Counted from the first letter of the stretch, positions 1 to 9,372 are shown. The stretch is DNA of 64,000 nt from Phenylobacterium sp. LH3H17 (GCF_024298925.1 NZ_CP101283.1:2609001-2673000), one strand, 5' to 3'. Translations and numbers: made by a program. Notes: generated by a model not told the origin, from the sequence alone.

Positions 1-218
1 GCCGGGATGGCCGGCATGACCCGGATCTGGACGAAGTTGAAATAGTACAGCAGCCCGATCCAGAGGATGCCGAAGAAGGTGTGCAGCAAGCGGAACACGG
101 CCTGCCAGAAAATGGCGTCGGTCGAGCCGTAGTGGCTCATATAGCCCGCGACCATGATGATCGCGAGAATGAAGCTCACGATCATGGTGTTGCGGAAATT
201 AGAAAGCAGTCCGGCCAT
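1..218 (-). CDS. Partial membrane protein, PuuD/NusG-misnamed family (N-terminus only)
   Basis: This is the first 72 codons of a gene that runs off the left edge, starting at the ATG at 216-218. A hydrophobic segment at about residues 10-26 is followed by a second one carrying the motif HTFFGILWIGLLYYFNF. That motif matches the N-terminus of short membrane proteins that databases label urate hydroxylase PuuD (or, wrongly, antitermination protein NusG). No catalytic or haem-binding part can be judged because the rest is missing. The sequence supports an inner-membrane location; the urate-related name is an inherited label, not something visible here. Confidence 0.5.
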   Translation of the reverse strand, partial: MAGLLSNFRNTMIVSFILAIIMVAGYMSHYGSTDAIFWQAVFRLLHTFFGILWIGLLYYFNFVQIRVMPAIP

Positions 219-292
219 CGATGAGCCCCTCACGATTCCTACCCAGGGACTCCGGTATAGGGCGTTTCCACTGATGCGGGAAGGCGCGAGCC

Positions 293-652
293 TCAGATCG
301 CGATGAGGGCGGCGGCGAGCCTGCGGCCCTCGGCGGTCAGGACGTTGTAGAGCCGCGCCGCGGCGGCCGTGTCCATGAATTCCAGGCCGATTCCGGCCTT
401 CTGCAGGGTCTCGCGCACCGCCTTCGGCGGCAGGGCGTTGATCGCCCCCACCCCCAGCAGCACGAACTCCACCTCGGCGCGCCCCGCCGCCAGCACATCG
501 GCAAAGCTGGCGGGGGTAAGCTCGGCCAGCGAACGCACCGGCCAGACGGTCGGCTCGTCACGCAGGATCAGCAGCGAGCCCTGATGCCGGCCCGAGGAGA
601 GGCGGAAGCCGCCGTCGCCATAGGCATCGATCTGGGGCGCGTCGCGGGCCAT
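293..652 (-). CDS. Mth938-like domain protein (DUF498/NDUFAF3 family)
   Basis: A 119-residue soluble protein with the pattern of the Mth938-like fold: GGFRLSSGRHQGSLLIL early, then an FVLLGVGA strand and a C-terminal helix rich in Ala. The family includes mitochondrial complex I assembly factor NDUFAF3, and bacterial members often sit beside secDF, as here (secF ends 8 bases upstream). The biochemical role is not known for the bacterial proteins. It is transcribed in the same direction as yajC-secD-secF and is probably the last gene of that operon. Length is normal for the family. Confidence 0.75.
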   Translation of the reverse strand: MARDAPQIDAYGDGGFRLSSGRHQGSLLILRDEPTVWPVRSLAELTPASFADVLAAGRAEVEFVLLGVGAINALPPKAVRETLQKAGIGLEFMDTAAAARLYNVLTAEGRRLAAALIAI

Positions 653-659
653 CGACCGA

Positions 660-1649
660 TCAGGGCCGCTGGGCCGCGCCCGCCGCGGCCGGCCGGACCT
701 CGTCTTCCTCGCCCCGCTTGACGCCCAGCATCAGCAAGACCGGCGCGGCGATGTAGAAGGACGAATAGGTGCCCACCACGATGCCGAAGATCATCGAGAT
801 CGAGAAGCCGAGCAGGGCGTCGCCGCCGAACACGGCCAAGCCGGTCAGGGCCATGATCCCGGTCACGCCGGTGATCGCCGTCCGAGACAGGGTCTCGTTG
901 ATCGAGAGGTCGATGACGTCGCCCAGGGGCATTTTCTTGTACTTGCGCAGGTTCTCGCGGATCCGGTCGAGGATGACCACGGTGTCGTTCACCGAATAGC
1001 CGATGATGGTCAGGATCGAGGCCACCGCCGTCAGCGTGAATTCCATCTGGGTGAAAGCGAACAGGCCGAAGGTGAGCAGCACGTCGTGGACCAGGGCCGA
1101 GGCCGCGCCGATCCCGAAGGTCAGGCCGAACCGGAACCAGATGTAGGTCATCATCATCCCGATCCCGAGCAGCAGGGCGAGCACGCCGTTGCGGAACAGC
1201 TCGCCCGAGACCTTGGGACCGACGACCTCGGTCTTCTTGAAGTTCAGCGGACCAAGCGCCTTGACCAGCTCGGCCTTGACGCCGTCCACGGCCCGGGTGG
1301 CGTGGGCCGCGTCCTTGACCTCGAACCGGACCAGCACGTCGCTGGCCTTTCCGAAGGCCTGGACCTGGATGTCGCCGACACCCTGCCCCGCCAGGGCCTG
1401 GCGGATCTTGCCGAGGTCGGCGGGCCTGCCGTCGACCGTGGAAAGCTCCAGGACCGTCCCGCCGCGGAAGTCGACGCCGCAGTTCAAGCCGCCGCAGGGC
1501 GGGGTCGCCGGCCAGATGGTGAAGAACAGCGAGGCCGCGCAAGCCAGGGCCGAGATGCCGCCGATGATCGGCGAGTACTTGACGAACCTGAAGTTCGTCT
1601 TGACCGGCAGCAGCTTGATTAGGGGCCAGAATTTCGACATGGCGCTCAC
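660..1649 (-). CDS. secF: Protein translocase subunit SecF
   Basis: SecF, 329 residues, forms the SecDF complex that uses proton flow to pull exported proteins through SecYEG on the periplasmic side. Visible are an N-terminal membrane helix (about 25-46), the P1 domain signature GVDFRGGTVLEL near residue 60, and a C-terminal five-helix block with SVNDTVVILDRIREN, the conserved RND-type membrane motif. The ATG start overlaps the secD stop by four bases (ATGA), indicating translational coupling. A short charged tail (EEDEVRPAAAG) follows the last helix. Confidence 0.96.
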   Translation of the reverse strand: MSAMSKFWPLIKLLPVKTNFRFVKYSPIIGGISALACAASLFFTIWPATPPCGGLNCGVDFRGGTVLELSTVDGRPADLGKIRQALAGQGVGDIQVQAFGKASDVLVRFEVKDAAHATRAVDGVKAELVKALGPLNFKKTEVVGPKVSGELFRNGVLALLLGIGMMMTYIWFRFGLTFGIGAASALVHDVLLTFGLFAFTQMEFTLTAVASILTIIGYSVNDTVVILDRIRENLRKYKKMPLGDVIDLSINETLSRTAITGVTGIMALTGLAVFGGDALLGFSISMIFGIVVGTYSSFYIAAPVLLMLGVKRGEEDEVRPAAAGAAQRP

Positions 1650-3247
1650 GCGATCGGGAGGGATTTGGGCCGCGCGACGCGGAACCAGATGCCGAGCAGG
1701 ACCTGGGTCACCAGCACGGCGGAGAAGACCGAGGTGATCACCCCGATGGCCAGGGTCCAGGCGAAGCCCTTCACCGGTCCGGCCCCCAGCGAGAACATGA
1801 TCATCGCCGCGCCCAGGTGGGTGATGTTGGCGTCGAACACGGTGACGATGGCGCGGCTGAAGCCGGCGTCGGCGGCCGAGACCGGCGAACGGCCCGCCCG
1901 CACCTCGTCGCGCATCCGCTCATAGATCAGCACGTTGGCGTCGACGGCCACCGCAAGGGTCAGGATCAGACCGGCGATGCCCGGCAAGGTCAGGGTCGCC
2001 TGAGTCATGGACATGGCGGCCACCAGCAGGAAGCCGTTGACCACCAGGGCGATGATCGAGATGCCGCCGAACAGCAAGCCGTAGGCCAGCAGCATGAAGA
2101 TCAGCACCGAGCCGAAGGCGATATAGGCGGAGATCTGGCCGGACTTGATGGCGTCCGCGCCCAGTTCGGCGCCGACCGTGCGCTGCTCCTCGACATTGAG
2201 CGGCGCTGGCAGGGCGCCGGCGCGCAGCAGGACGGCGAGATCGTTGGCCGATTCCGGCGTGAAGCTGCCGCTGATCTGGCCGGAGCCGCCGGTGATCGGC
2301 TCGTTGATGTTGGGCGCCGAGATCACCTTGCCGTCGAGGATGATGGCGAAGCGCTTGCCGACGTTCTGGCTGGTGGCGTCGGCGAAGCGGCGCGCGCCCT
2401 GACCATTGAATCGGAACGAGACGACCGGGGCGCCGGTCTGCTGTTCGAAGCTCTGCTGGGCGTCGGTGAGCATCTCGCCGGTGACGAGCGCGCGCTTCTT
2501 GACCAGCAGCATGGTGGAATAGCCGTCCTCGCTGGGCAGCAGCTCGGAACCCGGCGGGATACGGCCGGCAGCGGCCTCCTGCAGGGTGACGCTCTCGTCC
2601 ACCATCTGGAAGCTGAGCTTGGCGGTTTGGCCGATGATGGCCTTCAGCCGCTCCGGATCGCTTTCGCCCGGCGCCTGGACCACGATGCGATTGACGCCCT
2701 GGCGGGAGATCGAGGGCTCGCGGGTGCCCAGTTCGTCGATCCGGCGGCGGATGATCTCCATCGACTGCTCGACCGCCTTGGCGGCCTCGGCGTTGACCGC
2801 CTCCTCGGCGAAGGCGATGCGGATGACGCCATTGTCGGTCCGAACCGCGAGGTCGCGGCCACCAGGCGCGCCGGGAAGGTCTGACCCGACACGGGTGCGC
2901 AGGATATTCTGGGCGGTGTTGAGCTGAGCGGGGTCGGTGATCCGCACCGTGACCTCGCCATTGGCCTGGCCCAGGTCCGAGAACACGATCTTCTCGTCGC
3001 GCAGGGTCGTGCGGACGTCCTCGATCAGGTTGGTCAGCCGTTCGACCCGCAGGGCCGCGGTGTCCACCTCAAGCATGAGATAGGACCCGCCCTGGAGGTC
3101 GAGGCCGAGGTTCAGCCGGTTCTTCGGCATGAAGCCCGGCAGGGCGTCGACCACCTTCTGAGGCAGGGCGTTGGGCAGTGAGAACAGGACGCCGAAGATC
3201 ACCGCCAGGACGACGAGGATCACCTTCCAGCGCGAGAGAGCGATCAT
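1646..3247 (-). CDS. secD: Protein translocase subunit SecD
   Basis: SecD, 533 residues, is the partner of SecF in proton-driven protein export. It has an N-terminal membrane helix (about 8-28), the signature LNLGLDLQGGSYLMLEVD just after it, a large periplasmic P1 region, and a C-terminal membrane block with VDANVLIYERMRDE, the conserved SecD motif. Length is as expected for alphaproteobacteria. It follows yajC by 14 bases and overlaps secF by four, the standard yajC-secD-secF operon. Confidence 0.97.
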   Translation of the reverse strand: MIALSRWKVILVVLAVIFGVLFSLPNALPQKVVDALPGFMPKNRLNLGLDLQGGSYLMLEVDTAALRVERLTNLIEDVRTTLRDEKIVFSDLGQANGEVTVRITDPAQLNTAQNILRTRVGSDLPGAPGGRDLAVRTDNGVIRIAFAEEAVNAEAAKAVEQSMEIIRRRIDELGTREPSISRQGVNRIVVQAPGESDPERLKAIIGQTAKLSFQMVDESVTLQEAAAGRIPPGSELLPSEDGYSTMLLVKKRALVTGEMLTDAQQSFEQQTGAPVVSFRFNGQGARRFADATSQNVGKRFAIILDGKVISAPNINEPITGGSGQISGSFTPESANDLAVLLRAGALPAPLNVEEQRTVGAELGADAIKSGQISAYIAFGSVLIFMLLAYGLLFGGISIIALVVNGFLLVAAMSMTQATLTLPGIAGLILTLAVAVDANVLIYERMRDEVRAGRSPVSAADAGFSRAIVTVFDANITHLGAAMIMFSLGAGPVKGFAWTLAIGVITSVFSAVLVTQVLLGIWFRVARPKSLPIA

Positions 3248-3261
3248 GAGAGGGTTACGCC

Positions 3262-3612
3262 CTAGGCCTTGGAGTCGTTGGCCGGAGCCGGTTCACCGCG
3301 CACGCGCACCTCGGAGATCATGCCCTTGACCACCTTGACGGTGACGCCCTGGGCGATCTCGACGCCGATCTCCTTGTCCTCGACGCGGACGACCTTGCCG
3401 ATCACGCCCGAATTCAGGACGACGGTGTCGTTGCGCTTCAGGTTGGAGATCATCTGCTGATGCATCTTCATCCGCTTCTGCTGCGGGCGGATCATCAGGA
3501 AGTAGAACAGCACGACCAGGCCGACGAGCGGCAGGAACTGGATCAGCATGTCCTGCGGGCCGGCGCCTGCGGCGCCTCCGACGGTCTGGGCGAAAGCGGG
3601 GGTGGCGAACAT
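3262..3612 (-). CDS. yajC: Preprotein translocase subunit YajC
   Basis: A 116-residue single-span membrane protein, accessory subunit of the Sec holotranslocon. After a short Gly/Ala-rich segment it has a membrane helix (about 28-45) ending in the diagnostic FYFLMIRPQQKR, then a small cytoplasmic domain rich in Val and Lys. The N-terminus, with FATPAFAQTVGG, resembles a signal sequence, common in alphaproteobacterial YajC. It is the first gene of the yajC-secD-secF operon and is divergent from the ATPase gene at 3730, so the promoters of both should lie in 3613-3729. Confidence 0.95.
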   Translation of the reverse strand: MFATPAFAQTVGGAAGAGPQDMLIQFLPLVGLVVLFYFLMIRPQQKRMKMHQQMISNLKRNDTVVLNSGVIGKVVRVEDKEIGVEIAQGVTVKVVKGMISEVRVRGEPAPANDSKA

Positions 3613-3729
3613 GGCGCTCCGAAGTCCGTATTCGGGCGCATGGTTCGCGCCCTGATTTCAAGTCGGCGGAAGCTATGCGTTGCGACCGCCTTTTGCAATG
3701 GAACGGCTTGGCGGCTAATCAGCCAAGTC

Positions 3730-4569
3730 ATGGATGACGCACTGAAACCGGTTCTTGAACGTATCGCCGACGCCCTGGAGCGCCTCGCGCCCCCAGCCGG
3801 CGTACCGCCGGTCTTCGACCAGGCGCGGCTATTCCGGCACGACCCGGGGGCCAACGCCTTCCACCCGGCGCCCGACTATCCCCTGCCCCTGGACGCCCTG
3901 GTGGGGGTCGAGCGGCAGAAGGAACGCTTCGTCCAGAACCTGGAGCGCTTCGCCGCCGGCCTGCCCAGCAACCACGCCCTGCTGTGGGGCGTGCGCGGCA
4001 CCGGCAAGAGCTCGCTGGCCAAGGCGGCCTTCATGGCCGTGGCCGGCAAGACCCCGGACCTGAAGCTGGTCGAGGTGGACCGCGACCAGGTGACCGAACT
4101 GCCGGCCCTGTTCGACACCCTGCGCGACCGGACCGAGCGCTTCGTGGTGCTGTGCGACGATCTCTCCTTCGAGGAGGGAGCCGCGGCGGCCAAGGCGCTC
4201 AAGTCGGCCCTGGAGGGCGGGGTCTCGGGTCCGCCGAAGAACGTGCTGTTCGTGGCCACCTCCAACCGCCGCCACCTGATGCCACGCGGCCACGGAGAGG
4301 ATCGCGGCCTGATCGCCACGGCCGAGGACGCCGAGGAGGAAGTCAGCGTCTCCGACCGCTTCGGCCTGTGGATCGGCTTCCCGCCCATGGACCAGCCGAC
4401 CTATCTGGCGGCGGTGACGACCTATGCCGAGCGCTTCGGCCTCACAACGCCCGACCTCGATCGCCGCGCCCTGCAATGGGCCCAGCTTCGCGGGGCGAGG
4501 TCAGGTCGGGTCGCGTGGCAGTTCATCCGCGAACTGGCGGGCGAACTCGGCAAGGACCTGCCGCTCTAG
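3730..4569 (+). CDS. DUF815-family AAA-type ATP-binding protein
   Basis: A 279-residue ATPase of the DUF815 family. The open frame reaches further upstream, but the ATG at 3730 begins the region that looks like real protein (MDDALKPVLERIADALERLA) and leaves room for the divergent yajC promoter. The Walker A motif is GVRGTGKSSLAKA near residue 92 and the Walker B segment is FVVLCDDLSFEE near 140. The SNRRHLMPR stretch fits the sensor region. Its substrate is unknown. The stop codon directly abuts the stop codon of the convergent dipM gene, with no spacer or obvious terminator. Confidence 0.85.
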   Translation: MDDALKPVLERIADALERLAPPAGVPPVFDQARLFRHDPGANAFHPAPDYPLPLDALVGVERQKERFVQNLERFAAGLPSNHALLWGVRGTGKSSLAKAAFMAVAGKTPDLKLVEVDRDQVTELPALFDTLRDRTERFVVLCDDLSFEEGAAAAKALKSALEGGVSGPPKNVLFVATSNRRHLMPRGHGEDRGLIATAEDAEEEVSVSDRFGLWIGFPPMDQPTYLAAVTTYAERFGLTTPDLDRRALQWAQLRGARSGRVAWQFIRELAGELGKDLPL

Positions 4570-6366
4570 CTACCTCGGAAGCACCAGCTTGGGATCCACC
4601 GGCCGGGCCCGGTCCTGCGGCGTGGGCGCGTAGCGCACCTCGAAGTGAACCTGGGTCTCGGAGACGCCGCCGGTGGAGCCGGCCATGCCGATCTGCTGAC
4701 CCTGGACGACGTCCTGGGTCATCTTCACGTCCACGCGGCCGAGGTGGCCATAGGCGGTCACCCAGCCGTCGGCGTGCTTGACCAGCACCAGGTTGCCGAA
4801 GCCCGGGACCTGGTCGCCGGCATAGACCACGTCGCCGCCGGCCGCGACGCGTACCGGTTCGCCGGCCTGGGCGCGGATGTTGATGCCGTCATTGCGCTGG
4901 CCGGTGCCCTTGGGCCCGAAATCGGAGAGCACGTCCCCGCGAAGCGGCCAGATGAACCGGCCCCTGCCCAGGCTGGAGATCGTACTGTCGGCGACTGGGC
5001 CCGAGCTGGGCACGATCGGTGTCGCCGGGCGTGTGGCCGGTGGCGGCGCAGGACGGGTCGCCGGCGGCGGCGTGGGTCGAGGTGCGGGCGGGGGCGGCAG
5101 CGGTGTGTAAGGCTGCGGCGTCGGGCGGGCCGCCGGCGGCGGCGGGGTGGGCTGCGGTGTGGCGGCCGGAGGCGTGGCGACCGGGGGCGTGGCGACCGGA
5201 GGCGTCACGGGAGGGGTGTAGACGGGCGGCGGAGCGGCCGGGCGCGGGGCCGGCGGCTCAGGCCTCGGCGGGGCGGCGACGGTTTCGCGGATCGGACCGC
5301 GGTCCTTGTAGCCGTCAGGCAAGGTGAGCTTGCGCCCCTCACGCAGGGTCGCGCCGACCTTCATCTCGTTGGCGGCGGCGAGCGCCTTGGCGGTGACGCC
5401 GAACCGCTTGGCCACCAGGGCCATGGTGTCGTCCTCGCCGACCACATAGGCCTTGGCCGTGGTCTTGGGACCCTTCAGCTTCTGGCCCGGCTGCAGGGCG
5501 TAGGGGGCCTTGAGTTTATTGTCGTCGGCGAGCTGCTTGCGGTCGGTCTTGAGCTCGCGGGCGATGGCGTCGAGGTTGTCGCCCTTCTTGACCGTGTAGC
5601 TGACGGGCGGGCCGCTGACCTCGACCACCTTGCCGGTGACGCGGCGCACGGTGACGGTCTCGCGCTCTGGCGTCGGAGCCGGTGTTTCGACGCGGGCGGG
5701 GGTCGGGCGGCGGCCCGGAGTCGAGGCGGCCGGCGCGGGCGTCGCCCCTCTGTCGCGGTAGGTCTCGGGCAGGATCAGCCGACGGCCGACGGCCAGGGAC
5801 GTGTTCACGCCCATGCTGTTGGCATCGGCCAGAGCCTGGGGGGTCAGCCCGAACCGGCGTGCGATGGCGTACAGCGTGTCTCCCGGCGCCACGACATAGG
5901 CCGTGGCGGTCGCGCCGGTCAGGGGCGTCTGCAGGACCTGGCCGGGCCGGAGCGCATAGGGCGGGGCCAGGCCGTTCTCATCGGCCAGCCGCTGGAGGCT
6001 GACACCCAGCGTGCGCGCGATGGCGGCGAGATTGTCGCCCCGCTTGACGGTGTAAGTCTGGGCCGCGCCCGGGGTCTCGACCAGCCGGCCGCCGGCGGCC
6101 GGTCGCGGCGCTGGCTGCGGCGGCGCGGGCAGCTCTCGGGCAGGCGCGATATAAGGCAGGTTCTGGCTCTCGACCGGCGCGGTCGGCCGCGCGGGCGGCG
6201 TTTGGTCCACGACGGCGGGCGCGGGCGCGGGCGCAGGCGGTGGGACGGCGAGCGGCGCGGCGCGCACGGGATAGTTCGGCTGGGTGGCCTGGGGCAGGCT
6301 CTCGCACGCGGCCAGGGCGCTGCCCGCCAAGAGAATCAAAGCCGTTCGCGAAAGGAAAAGCGTCAT
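4570..6366 (-). CDS. dipM: LysM/LytM-domain cell division factor, DipM-like
   Basis: A 598-residue envelope protein with a signal peptide ending in a lipobox (SALAAC, Cys21), so possibly lipid-anchored. Four LysM peptidoglycan-binding repeats come in two pairs (about 103-200 and 252-350), followed by a long Pro/Ala linker and a C-terminal M23/LytM domain from about 470. The domain keeps YGHLG and HFEVR, but the first metal ligand motif HxxxD reads NDGIN, so the zinc-binding His is absent. The same architecture and degeneracy are known for Caulobacter DipM, which activates amidases at the septum. It lies downstream of surE-pcm, also as in Caulobacter. Confidence 0.82.
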   Translation of the reverse strand: MTLFLSRTALILLAGSALAACESLPQATQPNYPVRAAPLAVPPPAPAPAPAVVDQTPPARPTAPVESQNLPYIAPARELPAPPQPAPRPAAGGRLVETPGAAQTYTVKRGDNLAAIARTLGVSLQRLADENGLAPPYALRPGQVLQTPLTGATATAYVVAPGDTLYAIARRFGLTPQALADANSMGVNTSLAVGRRLILPETYRDRGATPAPAASTPGRRPTPARVETPAPTPERETVTVRRVTGKVVEVSGPPVSYTVKKGDNLDAIARELKTDRKQLADDNKLKAPYALQPGQKLKGPKTTAKAYVVGEDDTMALVAKRFGVTAKALAAANEMKVGATLREGRKLTLPDGYKDRGPIRETVAAPPRPEPPAPRPAAPPPVYTPPVTPPVATPPVATPPAATPQPTPPPPAARPTPQPYTPLPPPPAPRPTPPPATRPAPPPATRPATPIVPSSGPVADSTISSLGRGRFIWPLRGDVLSDFGPKGTGQRNDGINIRAQAGEPVRVAAGGDVVYAGDQVPGFGNLVLVKHADGWVTAYGHLGRVDVKMTQDVVQGQQIGMAGSTGGVSETQVHFEVRYAPTPQDRARPVDPKLVLPR

Positions 6367-6471
6367 CGCCGCTCCGGGAGACAGGGTTCGGAATCAGTCG
6401 AGGCGTCGAGGGTTAATGATGGGTTACGACCGACGCCCAGGCCACCCCACAAAGTCGTCTGCTCGGGTCGT

Positions 6472-7143
6472 CTAGGGTTCCTTGGCCACGCCATCGAGCA
6501 GGGGCACGAAGCGGACGTCGGTCAGGCTTTCGACCGTGAAGCCGCCCTTCCCGTCTCCCGTGTAGCGCCGCAAGCTCTGAACCGGGCCCTTGCCGATGGG
6601 CGCGACCAGAACGCCCGTGGGTTTCAACTGTGAAAGCAAGGCCTTGGGCTCGTCCGGCGCCGCCGCCGTGACCAAAATGCGGTCAAATGGCGCCTGTTCG
6701 GGCCAGCCCTGCCCGCCGTCGCCGAACCGGGTGATGACATTGGTCAGGCCCAGGTGTTTGAACCGGGACTCCGCCTCGGCCATCAAGGTGCGGTAGCGCT
6801 CCACGGTGTAGACCAGCCGCGCCAGCTTGGAGAGCACGGTGGTCTGGTAGCCGGAGCCGGTGCCGATCTCCAGGACGCGGTCGCGTTTCTCGACCCCCAG
6901 GGCCTGGGTCATCAGGCCGACGATGAACGGCTGGCTGATGGTCTGGCCGCAGGCGATCGGCAGGGCCGAGTCCTCGAAGGCCCGTTCCTTGAACAGGTCC
7001 GGGGTGAACATCTCGCGCGGCGTGCTCTCGATGGCGTTGAGCACGGCAGGCTCGCTGACGCCCTGGGAGCGCAGGGACATGATCAGGCGCGCCATCCGCA
7101 CGTCCGGCCCGTCCCCCTCCTTGTCCGCGTCGTGCTTGGCCAT
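6472..7143 (-). CDS. pcm: Protein-L-isoaspartate O-methyltransferase
   Basis: Pcm, 223 residues, methylates abnormal L-isoaspartyl residues so that damaged proteins can be repaired. It shows the family core: an N-terminal region with ACGQTISQPFIVGLMTQAL, SAM-binding motif I VLEIGTGSGYQTTVL, and FDRILVTAAAP. A longer reading from a TTG at 7155 is possible, but the ATG at 7143 is preceded by GAGG at good spacing and lies just after the surE stop, so it is preferred. Pairing with surE is widespread in proteobacteria and suggests a shared stress or stationary-phase role. Confidence 0.93.
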   Translation of the reverse strand: MAKHDADKEGDGPDVRMARLIMSLRSQGVSEPAVLNAIESTPREMFTPDLFKERAFEDSALPIACGQTISQPFIVGLMTQALGVEKRDRVLEIGTGSGYQTTVLSKLARLVYTVERYRTLMAEAESRFKHLGLTNVITRFGDGGQGWPEQAPFDRILVTAAAPDEPKALLSQLKPTGVLVAPIGKGPVQSLRRYTGDGKGGFTVESLTDVRFVPLLDGVAKEP

Positions 7144-7151
7144 GGGTCGCC

Positions 7152-7928
7152 TCAAGCCTTCGGCGGCACGCCGCCCAGGACGCCCTTCAGGCGATGCACC
7201 GTTTCGGCGTGAGTCAGGTCGATGTGCAAGGGGGTCACGGAAATTCGACCTTCATAGATGGCGGCCAGGTCGGTGCCGGCGGCAGGCTTTGAGCGCTCCT
7301 GGCGGAAGCCCATCCAGTAATAGTCCCGATTGCGCAGGTCGGTTCGCTTTTCGGCGTGACGAACCGCCACATCCCGGAAGGTCTGCCGCGTCACCTCGAC
7401 CTCGACGATCTCCTCGATCGGGCGGGCCGGGAAGTTGACGTTCATGATCACGCCGTCCGGCCAGCCGGTCTCGAACAGCTTGCGCACGATGCCTGGCCCG
7501 AAGTGCTCGGCCGGGGCGAAAATGTCCTGGGCGTCCACCGGCCAGTTGGTCGCCGAGAGCGCGATGGAGGGAACGCCCAGGGCCATGCCCTCGATGGCCC
7601 CGGCCACGGTGCCCGACAGGGTGACGTCCTCGGCCAGGTTGGCGCCGCGATTGACCCCGGACAGCACCAGGTCGGGCTTTAAGCCCCCCATCAGCTCGTG
7701 GAACGCCAGCATGACGCAGTCGGTGGGGGTGCCGGTGGTGGCGAAGCGGCGCGGGTCCAGGGTCCGAACCCGGATCGGGTCGGAGAGCGTCAGCGCCCGG
7801 CTGGCGCCGGACTGCTCGTATTCCGGGGCGCAGATCCAGATATCGTCGCTCAGGACGCGGGCGATCTTCTCCAAGGCGACCAGGCCTTCGGCATGGATCC
7901 CGTCGTCATTGGTAAGGAGGATTCTCAT
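7152..7928 (-). CDS. surE: 5'/3'-nucleotidase SurE
   Basis: SurE, 258 residues, is a divalent-metal nucleotidase. The N-terminus MRILLTNDDGIHAEG carries the paired aspartates of the active site, and SGVNRGANL and LSGTVAGAIEG match later family motifs. The open frame continues upstream, but that extension only translates the palindromic repeat at 7935-8023, so the ATG at 7928 is taken as the start. The gene is followed eight bases later by pcm. Confidence 0.95.
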   Translation of the reverse strand: MRILLTNDDGIHAEGLVALEKIARVLSDDIWICAPEYEQSGASRALTLSDPIRVRTLDPRRFATTGTPTDCVMLAFHELMGGLKPDLVLSGVNRGANLAEDVTLSGTVAGAIEGMALGVPSIALSATNWPVDAQDIFAPAEHFGPGIVRKLFETGWPDGVIMNVNFPARPIEEIVEVEVTRQTFRDVAVRHAEKRTDLRNRDYYWMGFRQERSKPAAGTDLAAIYEGRISVTPLHIDLTHAETVHRLKGVLGGVPPKA

Positions 7929-7934
7929 AGAACT

Positions 7935-8023
7935 CCGCTCATCCCGGCGAAGGCCGGGACCCAGGTGAAGCCCACCAAGCGCTCCGGATGAATCTGGGTC
8001 CCGGCATTCGCCGGGATGAGCGG
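7935..8023. repeat. 30-bp intergenic inverted repeat (surE-serS)
   Basis: Two arms, 7935-7964 and 7994-8023, are reverse complements at 29 of 30 positions (core TCATCCCGGCGAA...GCCGGGACCCAG) around a 29-base spacer. Elements with this consensus are common between genes in Caulobacterales and sphingomonads and resemble small MITE-like palindromes. In a serS-surE transcript it would form a long hairpin. Confidence 0.85.
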
Positions 8024-8037
8024 ATTGGGGTGCGGCA

Positions 8038-9372
8038 TCAGCCCTTTGCCTCAATATGGGTCATGCCCGGCAGGTAGGGATGCAGGGCCTGGGGAATGGC
8101 GATGCGGCCGTTCTCGTCCTGATAGTTCTCCATCACCGCCACCAGGGTCCGGCCGACCGCCAGGCCCGAGCCGTTGAGGGTGTGGACATAGCGCGTGCCC
8201 TTCTCGCCGGCGGCCTTGGTGCGCGCGTCCATGCGGCGGGCCTGGAAGTCGCCGCAGTTGGAGCACGAGCTGATCTCGCGATAGCGGCCTTCCGACGGCA
8301 GCCAGACCTCCAGATCGTAGGTCCGCCGCGCCGAGAAACCCATGTCGCCGCTGCAAAGCTTCATGGTGCGGAAGGGCAGATTGAGCGCCTTCAGCACAGC
8401 CTCTGCGCAGCCGACCATGCGTTCGTGTTCGGCCTCCGAGTCCTCCGGCGCGGTGATCGAGACCAACTCGACCTTGTAGAACTGGTGCTGGCGGATCATG
8501 CCGCGGGTGTCCCGGCCCGAGGCGCCGGCCTCGGCCCGGAAGCTCGGCGTCAGCGCCGTCAGCCGCAGCGGCAGTTCTTCCTCGGGCGTGATCTGCTCAC
8601 GCACGAGATTGGTCAGCGAGACCTCGGCCGTGGGGATCAGCCAGCGGATGTCGGAGGCTTCCCCCAGGTCGCCGGGCGTGAGCGCGCGGGCGTTCTCCAG
8701 TCCGGGGATCGCCACGAACTGGTCGTCGGAAAACTTCGGAAGCTGGCCGGTGCCGAACATCGCCTCGCTGCGCACCATCAAGGGCGGCGAGACCTCGGTG
8801 TAGCCATGCTCGCGGGTCTGCATGTCGATCATGAACTGGCCGAGCGCCCGTTCCAGGCGCGCCAGCTGGCCTCTCAGCACCACGAACCTGGCGCCGCTCA
8901 TGCGGGCGGCGGCCTCGAAGTCCATCAGGCCCAGACCCTCGCCCAGATCGACGTGATCCTTGGGCTTGGCGATGGCGAAGGGCTCGCCCCACCGGCGGAC
9001 CTCGACATTGTCGTTCTCGTCGGCGCCGATCGGCACATCGGGCGCCGGGATGTTGGGCAGGCTGGCCAGCAGGTCGAAGAGCTCGTTCGCCGCGGTTTTC
9101 TCCGCCTCGGCCTGCTCGATCAAAACGCCCTTCACGGCCTCGACCTCGCCCATCAGGCGCTGAGCCTCGGCCTCATCCTTCTTGGCCTTGGCCTGGCCGA
9201 TCAGCTTGGAGGCGTTGTTGCGCGTCGCCTGCGCCTCCTGCAGCGCGGCCTGGGCGGCGCGCACCTTCGCGTCGAGCGCGATGGCTTCGGCCACGACTCC
9301 GGAACGGCCCTTCGCAGCCCAGGCTTTCTCGTAAAGCTCGGGGGTTTCGCGAATGGCTCGAATGTCGTGCAT
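8038..9372 (-). CDS. serS: Serine--tRNA ligase
   Basis: SerRS, 444 residues, charges tRNA-Ser. The N-terminal third (about 30-105) is the long coiled coil that contacts the tRNA variable arm, rich in Ala, Lys and Glu. The class II catalytic core follows: [10 protein letters not shown], motif 2 [15 protein letters not shown], the [12 protein letters not shown] segment, and motif 3 [18 protein letters not shown]. Length is typical. It is separated from tatC by a repeat-containing gap and from surE by the inverted repeat. Confidence 0.97.
   Translation of the reverse strand: MHDIRAIRETPELYEKAWAAKGRSGVVAEAIALDAKVRAAQAALQEAQATRNNASKLIGQAKAKKDEAEAQRLMGEVEAVKGVLIEQAEAEKTAANELFDLLASLPNIPAPDVPIGADENDNVEVRRWGEPFAIAKPKDHVDLGEGLGLMDFEAAARMSGARFVVLRGQLARLERALGQFMIDMQTREHGYTEVSPPLMVRSEAMFGTGQLPKFSDDQFVAIPGLENARALTPGDLGEASDIRWLIPTAEVSLTNLVREQITPEEELPLRLTALTPSFRAEAGASGRDTRGMIRQHQFYKVELVSITAPEDSEAEHERMVGCAEAVLKALNLPFRTMKLCSGDMGFSARRTYDLEVWLPSEGRYREISSCSNCGDFQARRMDARTKAAGEKGTRYVHTLNGSGLAVGRTLVAVMENYQDENGRIAIPQALHPYLPGMTHIEAKG

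Noticed and set aside
4645..6633. A long plus-strand open frame opposite dipM
   Set aside because: Arg/Gly-rich nonsense protein caused by the Pro/Ala-rich linker of dipM; no start context or motif.
7929..8054. N-terminal extension of SurE
   Set aside because: The added residues only translate the 30-bp inverted repeat; the family start MRILLTNDDG is at 7928.
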